In this document: positions 16,096 through 24,223 of the stretch, piece by piece
Layout of the letters: each line of letters begins with the position of its first letter
Numbering within the stretch: the stretch's first letter is position 1
Source of the DNA: Solicola gregarius
GTDB lineage: Bacteria; Actinomycetota; Actinomycetes; Propionibacteriales; Nocardioidaceae
Direction: 5' to 3'
DNA: 64,000 bases
Assembly (NCBI RefSeq): GCF_025790165.1
Contig: NZ_CP094970.1
Span: 682,001-746,000 of the forward strand
Position numbers and translations under genes: made by a program
The notes under the pieces: generated by a model
Databases searched by the model: none
What the model was told of the DNA's origin: nothing
Seen by the model: only the letters and a program-made list of their open reading frames with translations

Positions 16096-16582
16096 CGTGA
16101 GCCTGAACTGGCCGAGGCCGGCCGTCGCTCAGTGGCTCCTGGGCACTGCTTGCGCCGTTGCCTTCATCGTCGCGATCTGGCTCTCGGTGACCGGTGCGTC
16201 CCTGACGTACGACGACGTCTCCGACGACGGCGACACCGTCGAGGTCACCTGCAAGGGACCCGGCGAGGCCGCCGCGCACACCAGGCTCGCCGAGGAGGGC
16301 AGTGCACCGGTGCAGTTCGAGGTGAGCTCGGGCGAGGGCGCGCTCGATGCCGTCGAACGTGAGCTCGTCGAGGAAGCGATGGGCGAGGACTTCCCCGCGG
16401 CACGCGCCCTGACAATCACCCGCGGCATCAACAACGACTGCGCGGTCGCCAACAACGCACGGGTCCGCAACTCCGTCTGGGCGTTCGTCGCCGCCGGCGT
16501 ACTCGGGGTCGCGCTGACGGCGATCACCCTGCTCGGGGTCATCGACCAGCGCCGCTCCAGGACGACGCGACCGCGTGACTAA
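16085..16582 (+). CDS. Two-TM protein, paralog 4 of 4
   Basis: The product is 165 aa from ATG 16085. It closely resembles paralog 1: QWLLGTACAVAFIVAIWLSV (TM1), SLTYDD, VEVTC, TITRGINNDCAVANNARVR, then TM2 (about 132-152). A basic tail (RRSRTTRPRD) is cytoplasmic by the positive-inside rule. The stop codon overlaps the stop of the convergent PHP gene. Function unknown; see the findings for the array as a whole. Confidence 0.72.
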   Translation: MDDDVSLNWPRPAVAQWLLGTACAVAFIVAIWLSVTGASLTYDDVSDDGDTVEVTCKGPGEAAAHTRLAEEGSAPVQFEVSSGEGALDAVERELVEEAMGEDFPAARALTITRGINNDCAVANNARVRNSVWAFVAAGVLGVALTAITLLGVIDQRRSRTTRPRD

Positions 16583-17421
16583 GAGGTGGTGATCAGCGCG
16601 CGGAGCCGTTCGTACTCCCGCGGCGCGGTCGTGTTGCAGCCGAGGTCGAACCCGATCTTGCCGTTGCCGTGGTAGTCGCTGGAGCCGGTGACGATCAGGT
16701 CCAGGTCGCGGGCGATGCCTCGCAGCCGCTCGCGTACGGCAGCGGGGTGGTCGTTGTGGTCGACCTCGATGCCGCGCAGGCCGACATCGCGGAGCCCGGC
16801 GATCGCGTCGCGGTCGAGCGCCCGGCCCGCGCCGCGTCCCCACGGATGTGCGATGACCGTGACACCGCCCGCATCGACGACCAGCCCGATCATCGTGACG
16901 AGGTCCGCGACGTACCGACGGACGTACGCGGGACGGCCGGCCTTGAGGAATCGGTCGAACGCCTCGTCGCGATTGGCGACATACCCGCGCGCAACCATCG
17001 CATCCGCGACATGGGGCCGTCCGGTCGCGACGGCGTTTCCGGCCACCGCTTCGACGTCGGCGACGGTGATCTCGAAGCCAGCTGCATTGAGGCACTCGAT
17101 CGTGCGCGGCAGGCGCCGGTTGCGTCCGTCGAGCACCCGCGCCAGCTCGTCGAGCAACCGCACGTGCGTGGGGTCGGGCTCGTACGCGAGCAGGTGCACG
17201 CTCGAGCCCTCGTACTCGCACGAGATCTCGAGCCCGCGGACGAGCGTGACGTCGACGTCATCGGCCGCGGCTGCGGCCTCCGCCCACCCGGCCGTCGAGT
17301 CGTGGTCGGTGAGTGCGACGACGTCGAGGCCGGCCGCGTTCGCCTTACCCACCAGCTCGGCGGGGCTGTCGGTGCCATCGGATCGCGACGAGTGCGTGTG
17401 CAGATCGATCCCGCTCACCAC
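16579..17421 (-). CDS. PHP-domain phosphoesterase (3',5'-nucleoside bisphosphate phosphatase-like)
   Basis: The product is 280 aa from GTG 17421. PHP metal motifs: DLHTHSSRSDG (HxH), ALTDHDS, ISCEYEG, VIAHPWG and GSSDYHGNG. This arrangement matches the YciV/RNase AM and 3',5'-bisphosphate nucleotidase group, which hydrolyse pAp-type nucleotides or trim RNA 5' ends with Mn. It is soluble. It overlaps the DUF6758 gene by 7 bp, so it is coupled to it. Confidence 0.88.
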   Translation of the reverse strand: MVSGIDLHTHSSRSDGTDSPAELVGKANAAGLDVVALTDHDSTAGWAEAAAAADDVDVTLVRGLEISCEYEGSSVHLLAYEPDPTHVRLLDELARVLDGRNRRLPRTIECLNAAGFEITVADVEAVAGNAVATGRPHVADAMVARGYVANRDEAFDRFLKAGRPAYVRRYVADLVTMIGLVVDAGGVTVIAHPWGRGAGRALDRDAIAGLRDVGLRGIEVDHNDHPAAVRERLRGIARDLDLIVTGSSDYHGNGKIGFDLGCNTTAPREYERLRALITTS

Positions 17422-17930
17422 GGTCGCCTCGACGTCAGGCCCGTGACGGGGATCAGATCGAGCTCACCCACGAGGTCCGACAGTGCGGTGAGCCGGAAGT
17501 CGTCGCTGACGATCAGCGAGGTCGTGTCGGGGAACATCACGAGCCACAGCCACCGGCCGGCGGCCTCGCCGAGGAGTACGTCGCGGTCGGACGCGCTCTC
17601 GACCCGCCACATCGGGGCGCGCCGGTCGTCGACGGTGATGTGGACGTCGGCGACCTGGCGTTCCGGGGCGAGCCCGCCGCCCGCGTACGTCGCGCCGACC
17701 GCAGACGGACCGAACGAGCCACCCGGCTCCTCGCTGATGACGAAGATGTCCGCGAGCCCGTCGATCAGGGCGGGCCCGCTGCAGGCGACGACGCTCGCGC
17801 CGTCGATCCCGTGACCGATTCCGCTCACGGCCCAGCCCGACGGCATCGGCCACGGGGTCCAGGCCGGCAGATCGGACTCCGTCGCGTACGCGAGCAGGCG
17901 GTGCACCGACGGCTCGAGAAGTTCCGACAT
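17415..17930 (-). CDS. DUF6758 family protein lacking the N-terminal zinc ribbon
   Basis: The product is 171 aa from ATG 17930. LPAWTPWPMPSGWAVSG, VVACSGPA, FVISEEPGGSFG and WLWLVMFPDT match the actinobacterial family usually annotated DUF6758, commonly beside a PHP gene as here. Family members usually begin with a CxxC zinc-ribbon of about 40 residues; this copy starts directly at the core domain. The start overlap with PHP suggests a common role. No enzymatic motif is evident. Confidence 0.7.
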   Translation of the reverse strand: MSELLEPSVHRLLAYATESDLPAWTPWPMPSGWAVSGIGHGIDGASVVACSGPALIDGLADIFVISEEPGGSFGPSAVGATYAGGGLAPERQVADVHITVDDRRAPMWRVESASDRDVLLGEAAGRWLWLVMFPDTTSLIVSDDFRLTALSDLVGELDLIPVTGLTSRRPW

Positions 17931-17983
17931 GAACGGAACGTTGCCCCGCCGCGCGTGCGGCGTCAACTCGACGCGCGTACGGA

Positions 17984-18490
17984 TCAGCCCTCGCTCGGTA
18001 CGGGTCGGCCGGGCTGCTCGCCGCCACGGGCATCGAGATAGTTCTGCTTCGGCACCATGACCTTGCGGCGGAACGTGCAGACGACCGTGCCGTCCTGGTT
18101 GTAGCCCAACGTCTCGACGTAGACGACGCCGCGGTCGTCCTTGCTCTTGCTCTCCCACTTGTCGAGGACCTGCGTCTCGCCGTAGATGGTGTCGCCGTGG
18201 AACGTCGGCGCCACGTGCTTCAGGGACTCCACCTCGAGGTTCGCGATCGCCTTGCCCGAGATGTCGGGGACGCTCATGCCGAGCAGCAGCGAGTAGATGT
18301 AGTTGCCAACGACGACGTTCTTGCCGAACTGCGTGGTCTCACCGGCGTAGTGCGAGTCCAGGTGCAGCGGGTGGTGGTTCATGGTGATCAGGCAGAACAG
18401 GTGGTCGTCGTACTCGGTGACCGTCTTGCCGGGCCAGTGCTTGTACGTCGCCCCGACCTCGAACTCCTCGTAGCTGCGACCGAACTGCAT
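17984..18490 (-). CDS. MaoC-family (R)-hydratase/dehydratase
   Basis: The product is 168 aa; ATG 18490 has GAGGAG 7 bp upstream. It has a hot-dog fold: FEVGATYKHWPGKTVTE, then DDHLFCLITMNHHPLHLD carrying the catalytic Asp/His pair, and SVPDISGKAIANLEVE. These enzymes hydrate enoyl-CoA or mesaconyl/itaconyl-type CoA esters. Related genes for an acyl-CoA dehydrogenase and a CitE lyase lie within 7 kb, similar in content to the mycobacterial Rv2498c-Rv2500c set for leucine/itaconate breakdown. Substrate not determinable here. Confidence 0.88.
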   Translation of the reverse strand: MQFGRSYEEFEVGATYKHWPGKTVTEYDDHLFCLITMNHHPLHLDSHYAGETTQFGKNVVVGNYIYSLLLGMSVPDISGKAIANLEVESLKHVAPTFHGDTIYGETQVLDKWESKSKDDRGVVYVETLGYNQDGTVVCTFRRKVMVPKQNYLDARGGEQPGRPVPSEG

Positions 18491-18573
18491 GCTCTGCTCC
18501 TCTGTGCCGATGGACAGCACACATCATGACCTACCGACGCGTACGGACGCTGTGACCGCCCCCACCTCGCCCC

Positions 18574-18632
18574 CTGGGCATGACGTTCGGGCGGCGACAC
18601 GCCGCGCGGGCCCGCTCAAACGTCATGCCCAG
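18574..18632. terminator. Hairpin between phosphatase and MaoC genes
   Basis: A perfect 14-bp inverted repeat (CTGGGCATGACGTT at 18574-18587, complement at 18619-18632) encloses a GC-rich 31-nt loop that itself folds. It follows the stop of the leftward phosphatase gene (18653) and precedes the maoC start. Confidence 0.55.
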
Positions 18633-18652
18633 CGGGCCGGGGGCGCGCGGCG

Positions 18653-19210
18653 TCACGCGTTCCAGCGGACCACGACCGGAGTGCCGCGGTCGTCGCCGAG
18701 TACCGAGACCGTCGCGGTGTCGAGTCGAAGATGGCGGCCAGTCGCAACCGGCTCGCCGAGCCAGCGCGCGGCGAGCGCGCGCAGTGCGTGCGCGTGCGCG
18801 AACACCAGCGCGCGGCCCGGGTACGCCCGCAGCCGGTCCACGACCCGGTCGAGCCGCTCGGCGACGTGCGCCGCGCTCTCGCCGCCGGGTACGGGGTGCG
18901 TCCAGACCGTCCAGCCCGGAACCTGCTCGCGGATCTTCGCCGTCGTCACGCCTTCGTACTCGCCGTAGTCCCACTCGACCAGGTCGGGGTCGACGGTGGC
19001 CTCGGGATATCCGGCCAGCTCGGCAGTACGCCGCGCACGCAGTCGCGGACTCGTCAGGACGGCGTCGAAGTCGCGGTCGTGCAGACGCCCGCCTACGTCG
19101 CGGGCTTGCCGTTCGCCGGTCGCCGTGAGCGGCAGATCGGTACGCGAGGTGTGCCGGCCGCTTGCCGACCACTCGGTCTCGCCATGCCGGACGAGCCACA
19201 CGGAGGTCAT
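18653..19210 (-). CDS. Histidine phosphatase (PGAM/GpmB superfamily)
   Basis: The product is 185 aa. The catalytic RHGET is at residues 8-12 (VWLVRHGETEW). TSPRLRARRTAEL follows, then the acid motif VEWDYGEYEG and FAHAHALRALAARWLG with the second catalytic His. It is a cytosolic broad-specificity phosphomonoesterase or phosphoglycerate-mutase-like enzyme. ATGA overlap with the upstream DUF2332 gene shows an operon. Confidence 0.92.
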   Translation of the reverse strand: MTSVWLVRHGETEWSASGRHTSRTDLPLTATGERQARDVGGRLHDRDFDAVLTSPRLRARRTAELAGYPEATVDPDLVEWDYGEYEGVTTAKIREQVPGWTVWTHPVPGGESAAHVAERLDRVVDRLRAYPGRALVFAHAHALRALAARWLGEPVATGRHLRLDTATVSVLGDDRGTPVVVRWNA

Positions 19211-20316
19211 GTCGCCTCCCAGGTCGTGGGAATCCCATGTGGCCGGGCCGATCCGATGACGGTCCGTTCACCCCATGGCCACGTCGTGAGCACGACCAGG
19301 AACTCATGTGCGGCATCGGATGCGCGCCGGCTGGGTTCCATCGAAAGGTGGGCGAACGGCATCTCGGCCGTACCCCGCTCGCCGAGCGCGGCGATCCGAT
19401 CCTCGATGGCGGCGCGGTCTGCTGCCGGCAGGTACTGCCACATGACCGAGTGCCACAAGACGGTGGCCGTCTCGGGTACGAGCTCCAGCGCCCGCACCGC
19501 CGAGACGGCGTCGAGCGGGCGGACCTCGGCGGGGACCGCGCGCGCAACGGCGAGTGCACCGCGTACACGGGAAACGCGCTCCGCCATATCTGGCCACACG
19601 TACGACTCGATCGTCACCCGGCCGTCGGTCGTCGCGGGGTCGACCGGCGCAATGTCGGCGCCGTACCGCTGGACGATCTGCAAGGGCGCGTCGAGGGGTG
19701 GGAGCGGCCCGCTCCAGGCGTCGTCGAGCTGCACCGGGCTGGACTCCGGCCCCCATGCCGCCGTGCCCGGATCGGAGACCGTCGGGTCGAACCGCCGGAA
19801 GGTGTAGCGGAAGTGATCGGCGCGCAGGTTCAGGCCGGCGGATGCGCCGATCTCACACAAGCGGATCGGCAGCATGAAGCGGTCGGCGACGCGCAGCAGG
19901 CCGCCGAGCAGCGCCGCCGACCGGCCCACCTCGTTGGTCTGCGGCGCCTGGTCGAGCGTGGCGGCGAGCTGAGCGCGGTGGTCGGCGAGAGCCGCGCGTA
20001 CGTGCGGCCAGACACCGGCAAGGTCCCAACGGCCGCCGACCGTCGGGTAGTACGCCGCGAGGTCCGGTGTCCGCTCGGTCAGGACGAGTCGGTGCAGACC
20101 GCCCAGCAGCCGCAACGCGAGGGCGTTCGGGCCGGGGTCGTCCTCGTGCCCGGCGATCACCTGCGCCGTGACACCGCCAGCGTCGAGGTCGTCGGCCAGC
20201 CGGTCCAGGAGCTCCGCGTACATCCGGGATCCGAGGTTCGCGCATGCCGTCGCCTGCCAGCGGAAGTGCCCGGCGGCATCGGGCCCGTGCGCCGGAGACC
20301 CCGCCGCCGCTACCAC
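19207..20316 (-). CDS. DUF2332 family protein
   Basis: The product is 369 aa from GTG 20316. Family landmarks: HFRWQATACANLGSRMYAELL, EVGRSAALLGGL, IRLCEIGASAGLNLRADHF and TVLWHSVMWQYLP. The EIGASAGLNL segment resembles a nucleotide/SAM-binding loop, which makes a methyltransferase-like fold conceivable, but the family has no proven function. It overlaps both neighbours by a few bases. Confidence 0.85.
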   Translation of the reverse strand: MVAAAGSPAHGPDAAGHFRWQATACANLGSRMYAELLDRLADDLDAGGVTAQVIAGHEDDPGPNALALRLLGGLHRLVLTERTPDLAAYYPTVGGRWDLAGVWPHVRAALADHRAQLAATLDQAPQTNEVGRSAALLGGLLRVADRFMLPIRLCEIGASAGLNLRADHFRYTFRRFDPTVSDPGTAAWGPESSPVQLDDAWSGPLPPLDAPLQIVQRYGADIAPVDPATTDGRVTIESYVWPDMAERVSRVRGALAVARAVPAEVRPLDAVSAVRALELVPETATVLWHSVMWQYLPAADRAAIEDRIAALGERGTAEMPFAHLSMEPSRRASDAAHEFLVVLTTWPWGERTVIGSARPHGIPTTWEAT

Positions 20317-20801
20317 TCGACCTGGCGGCCGGGCATCTGCTGCAGCAGCTCCTGTGCCTTCGCGAGATGCTTGTGCTCGACCAGCACCTCGTACTTCGTC
20401 GCGACGACCTGGGTCACCGACGTGAAGTCACGTCGCCCCCCGGTCATCGCGTAACCGACGATGCCGAAGACCGCGCCGAACACGATGCCGATGAGTGCGG
20501 CACTCAACACGACGCCGATCCAGCTGCCGTCCTCTGCGAACAGCCCGACCATCAGGCCGATGAACAGACCGAACCAGGCACCCGATGCGGCGCCGGCCGC
20601 GGCGGCGCGCCCGTACGTCAGCCGCCCCGTGACCCGCTCGACCTGTTTTAGGTCGGTTCCGACGATCATGCAGTTCTCGACGGGGAACTCCTGGTCGGAC
20701 AGGTAGTCGACCGCCTTCTGCGCGTCGGCGTACTCGTCGTACGTGCCCAGCGACCACGGGTAGTCCAACTGGATCGACGGACGTTGCGGATTGGGAGCCA
20801 T
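20310..20801 (-). CDS. General stress protein 17M-like (YflT domain) membrane protein
   Basis: The product is 163 aa. The N-terminal part YDEYADAQKAVDYLSDQEFPVENCMIVG is the YflT/general-stress 17M ferredoxin-like domain. A Gly/Ala-rich double membrane hairpin (about 68-120, GAASGAWFGLFIGLMVG and VVLSAALIGIVFGAVFGIVG) follows, then a second soluble part (YEVLVEHKHLAKAQELL). Such proteins are often part of general stress regulons; the role is unclear. It is first in the operon with DUF2332 and the phosphatase. Confidence 0.82.
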   Translation of the reverse strand: MAPNPQRPSIQLDYPWSLGTYDEYADAQKAVDYLSDQEFPVENCMIVGTDLKQVERVTGRLTYGRAAAAGAASGAWFGLFIGLMVGLFAEDGSWIGVVLSAALIGIVFGAVFGIVGYAMTGGRRDFTSVTQVVATKYEVLVEHKHLAKAQELLQQMPGRQVEW

Positions 20802-20844
20802 CGGCCCTCCAGCGATAGGAGCGTATGCCCCGAGTCTAGGCCGA

Positions 20845-22041
20845 TCAGCCCGCCTTGTACTCCTCCAGGAGCCGGCGGCCGATGATCATCCGCTGGATGT
20901 CGGCGGTGCCCTCGCCGATCAGCAGCATCGGTGCCTCGCGGTAGAGCCGCTCGATCTCGTACTCCTTCGAGAACCCGTAGCCGCCATGGATGCGGAAGGA
21001 CGCTTCGACCACCTCGGCGCAATACTCGCTCGCGAGGTACTTCGCCATCCCCGCCTCGAGGTCGTTGCGCTCACCGGAGTCCTTCTTGCGGGCAGCCCCC
21101 ACGACCATCGCGTGCGCGGCTTCGACCTTCGTACCCATCTCCGCGAGCCGGAAGAGTACGGCCTGGTGCTCGGCGATCTTCTTACCGAAGGTCTCGCGCT
21201 GCTGGGCGTAGTCGATGCCGAGCTCGAACGCACGGTTCGCCACGCCGACGCCACGCGCCGCGACGTTGACGCGCCCGACCTCCACGCCGTCCATCATCTG
21301 GTAGAAGCCACGGCCGGGCGCTCCACCGAGAACCTGTTCGGCGCCGATCCGATGCCGGTCGAGGATGAGCTCGGTCGTATCGACGCCCTTGTAGCCCATC
21401 TTCTCGATCTTGCCGGGGACCGTGATGCCCTGCGCGGTCTCACCGAATCCGGACTCCTTCTCGACGAGGAACGTCGTCAGGTTCTGATGCGCCTTCTCCT
21501 TGCCCTCGTCGGTCTTGACCAACAGCGCCACGAGGTTCGCCGAGCCGCCGTTGGTGAGCCACATCTTCTGCCCGGTGATCTCGTACGAGCCGTCGTCCTG
21601 TCGGGTCGCCTTCGTCTTGATCGCCGAGACGTCGGAGCCCAGACCCGGCTCGGACATCGAGAACGCACCGCGTACCTCACCGGCGGCCATCCGCGGAAGA
21701 TAGTGCTGCTTCTGCTCTTCCGTGCCGTGCTGCATCAGCATGTACGCAACGATGAAGTGGGTGTTGATGACGCCCGAGACGCTCATCCAGCCGCGCGCGA
21801 TCTCCTCGACGACGAGGGCGTACGTGAGCAGCGACTCACCGAGGCCGCCGTACTCCTCCGGGATGGTCAGCCCGAAGAGGCCGAGCTCCTTGAGCCCCTC
21901 GACGATGTCCGTCGGGTACTCGTCGCGGTGCTCGAGCTCGGTCGCCACCGGCAGAATCTCATTGTCGACAAAGGCGCGAACCGTCTTGAGGATCTCTTCC
22001 TGGACATCGGTGAGACCTTCGGTGGACACGAGGCGACCCAT
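20845..22041 (-). CDS. Acyl-CoA dehydrogenase
   Basis: The product is 398 aa; ATG 22041 follows a GGAAGG box. The N-terminal helical domain contains LGLFGLTIPEEYGGLG, the middle FAD/substrate region AFSMSEPGLGSDVSAIKT and GQKMWLTNGG, and the C-terminal helical domain QQRETFGKKIAEHQAV and RIHGGYGFSKEYEIERLYREA with IGEGTADIQR. FAD-dependent alpha,beta-desaturation of acyl-CoA (medium/branched-chain type). The catalytic Glu is probably the first Glu of YREAP. It may belong to branched-chain amino acid breakdown with the nearby MaoC and CitE genes. Confidence 0.95.
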   Translation of the reverse strand: MGRLVSTEGLTDVQEEILKTVRAFVDNEILPVATELEHRDEYPTDIVEGLKELGLFGLTIPEEYGGLGESLLTYALVVEEIARGWMSVSGVINTHFIVAYMLMQHGTEEQKQHYLPRMAAGEVRGAFSMSEPGLGSDVSAIKTKATRQDDGSYEITGQKMWLTNGGSANLVALLVKTDEGKEKAHQNLTTFLVEKESGFGETAQGITVPGKIEKMGYKGVDTTELILDRHRIGAEQVLGGAPGRGFYQMMDGVEVGRVNVAARGVGVANRAFELGIDYAQQRETFGKKIAEHQAVLFRLAEMGTKVEAAHAMVVGAARKKDSGERNDLEAGMAKYLASEYCAEVVEASFRIHGGYGFSKEYEIERLYREAPMLLIGEGTADIQRMIIGRRLLEEYKAG

Positions 22042-22171
22042 GCTGGGACCTTCCTTTGCAGGTGACGAGGCGTACGCGCCCGGCGGTTTGGAGCGCAGTA
22101 CTGGGGCCAGAGTATGGCCGCCGGCCGCTGTTGCGGCCATGACAGGGCTCACACCGGCCGGAGTGCCGAGC

Positions 22172-22429
22172 TCAGAGCTGCGCGCGGTACTTGTCGAGCA
22201 GCTCGTGCACCGAGTCGTCGTCGCGATCTGCCAGGGGGATCAGCAGCTCGGTGACGACGTCGGTGAGCTCGGCCAGCCGCCGGTTGAGCTCGCGGTTCTC
22301 CTGCACCTCACGCTCGAGGACCGCGATCCGCTGGCGCATCGACTCGACCCGCTGCACGAGGTCGTCGCCCTCGTCCGTGGGCACGATCCGGCGCTTCACT
22401 GCGCCGAGGCGCTTGCGTACTTCTCCCAT
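22172..22429 (-). CDS. Short coiled-coil protein (DUF6752-type)
   Basis: The product is 85 aa from ATG 22429. A basic N-terminus (GEVRKRLGAVKRRIV) precedes a heptad-patterned coiled coil (LVQRVESMRQRIAVLEREV, then NRELNRRLAELTDVVTELL). It overlaps the end of the upstream LicD-like gene by 34 bp, so it is probably co-translated with it. A scaffold or partner role is inferred only from this coupling. Confidence 0.75.
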   Translation of the reverse strand: MGEVRKRLGAVKRRIVPTDEGDDLVQRVESMRQRIAVLEREVQENRELNRRLAELTDVVTELLIPLADRDDDSVHELLDKYRAQL

Positions 22430-23985
22430 GTCACCACCATCCATGTATATCGAGGTTCGGCTATTCCCGACGGCTCCTGCACCTGCCGCTCGCGTACGCG
22501 CCCACCCGAGGCCTCGATCTCCTCGACGAGGACGCTCTCCGGCGCGGGCCGGAGCAGGCGCTGACCGAGGTCGTCGCGGGTGCCGCGTTGGTCCGGGTCG
22601 ACGACCTGGAGATAGATACAGGTGCCGTCGCGCCCGATCATCCTGCACAGCCGCCAGAAGTTCCGCCGACCGCGGCGATCGAGCGAGCAGGTGAGCAGCC
22701 GGGCCGTCACCGCCTTGCGACCCGGCTGGCGCGAGACCCAGGCGCCGATCGCGAGCACCGAGCGCATATCGCACAGGTTGAGCATCGCGAACTCCGCGCC
22801 GAGACCGAGCTCGGCGGCCCACTTGTTGCCGTACCGCTCCGCCGTATGGGAGTAGTCGAGCCCGATCGCGCGCTTGCCGACGGAGGCGTTCCACAGCACG
22901 TCGATGCCGCGCCCGGAGCCGACGTCGACCACGGTGTCCGCATCGGGCTCCGCGTCGGCGACCCACTGCGCGAACGGGGTGGGGCCGACCTTCGGCCGGT
23001 TGCGGGCGCGGTTCCAGTAGCGGTCCCAGTCGTCGCGGAAGCGTCGGGTGCCGCGGAACCACCCGTCGAGGCGGCGACGGGTCGAGGTCGGGGTGCCGAA
23101 GTGGAACGCGGGGTCGGGAACCCGCCAGCTGGGGCCGTACGTGATCTCCAGCCAGGCGTCGGCGTCGGCCGGAGCCGGCAACGTACGCCCCTCGAGCGTC
23201 GTGGTGCCGAGCGGGTAGACCTGCGACCAATCGAGGTCGGCGGCGATCTCGCCCATGACGTACAGGGTGCCGTCGACGAACGCGGCACCGAACACGTCGA
23301 GCCCGCGCTCGGAGCCGTCTTCTTCCTCGACGTAGATCTTCATCGCGAAGGCGGAGTGTCGCTGCACGGAGTAGCCGCGCTCACGCAGGTGCCGGTCGAT
23401 GCGGTACGACTCCCGGATCAGGTCGACCGGGCTGGTCAGCCGGCTCACGTACGCGAGGTCCGCGTCGCTGTCGTGCCCGATCAGCGTGCCGTTGCGTACG
23501 GCACCGAGCAGGGTGCCGTACGCGGGGAACGCCTCGATGCCGATCTCGCGCAGCCCCTCGAGAACGTCCTCGATGGTGTCGAGCAGCGCATCGCGGTCGC
23601 GCGGATCACCACCGGCGAAGACGCGTTGCAGCTCTCCGGTCTTGTCCGTCGCGAGCGGTCGGCCCTCACGGTCGGTGACCGAGATGGACCCGGTCGAGTC
23701 GCCGAACGAGATGTGGTCGTCGAACACGACCGTCTCGTCGACGTGCTCGCGTACGACGATGCGCGCCGTGCCGTCGAGGTACTTGACCAACGACCGCGGC
23801 CAGGGCACCAGCCGCTCGCTCTTCGACCTCTCCGCCGGCTGCGAGTCGCGGAGGAACCAGAACGACCAGATCCGGCGATCGTCGAAGAGGACGTCGTACA
23901 CACCCTCCTCGGTGCCCGAGCCCGAGACGCCCTGCTGGTCGATCCGGGTGACGCGCAGCCCGGCGCGCTCTTCGGTGGTGTTCAT
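22396..23985 (-). CDS. LicD-like nucleotidyltransferase fused to a SAM methyltransferase
   Basis: The product is 529 aa from ATG 23985. An N-terminal domain (1-130) of beta character is followed by a LicD/nucleotidyltransferase-fold motif GTLLGAVRNGTLIGHD (157-172) with the DSDADL acidic pair. The C-terminal third has the SAM-binding loop DVGSGRGID (354-362) followed by IGLDYS. LicD proteins transfer phosphocholine or similar groups to glycans, so a surface glycopolymer decoration enzyme is plausible. The two-domain fusion is unusual; no other glycan genes lie nearby. Confidence 0.75.
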   Translation of the reverse strand: MNTTEERAGLRVTRIDQQGVSGSGTEEGVYDVLFDDRRIWSFWFLRDSQPAERSKSERLVPWPRSLVKYLDGTARIVVREHVDETVVFDDHISFGDSTGSISVTDREGRPLATDKTGELQRVFAGGDPRDRDALLDTIEDVLEGLREIGIEAFPAYGTLLGAVRNGTLIGHDSDADLAYVSRLTSPVDLIRESYRIDRHLRERGYSVQRHSAFAMKIYVEEEDGSERGLDVFGAAFVDGTLYVMGEIAADLDWSQVYPLGTTTLEGRTLPAPADADAWLEITYGPSWRVPDPAFHFGTPTSTRRRLDGWFRGTRRFRDDWDRYWNRARNRPKVGPTPFAQWVADAEPDADTVVDVGSGRGIDVLWNASVGKRAIGLDYSHTAERYGNKWAAELGLGAEFAMLNLCDMRSVLAIGAWVSRQPGRKAVTARLLTCSLDRRGRRNFWRLCRMIGRDGTCIYLQVVDPDQRGTRDDLGQRLLRPAPESVLVEEIEASGGRVRERQVQEPSGIAEPRYTWMVVTWEKYASASAQ

Positions 23986-24223
23986 CGCAGCCCACACGTA
24001 CGCGGGCCGCGCACGCAACACTCGACGACAGCCATCGACTCCCTCATCTCCATGCCGACCACCACGAACGAACCGTGTGCAGCCGAGCCCTCCACCGCGT
24101 CGTCGCGACGGACATCGCGACGGGTGGTCGCCGTCGACGGCTAGCCCACCCCAAGAACGACGCCCGCACGGCGTCGATGGTTGCCAGCATATTGCCGGTA
24201 GATGTACGCCGGCGGAAATCAGA

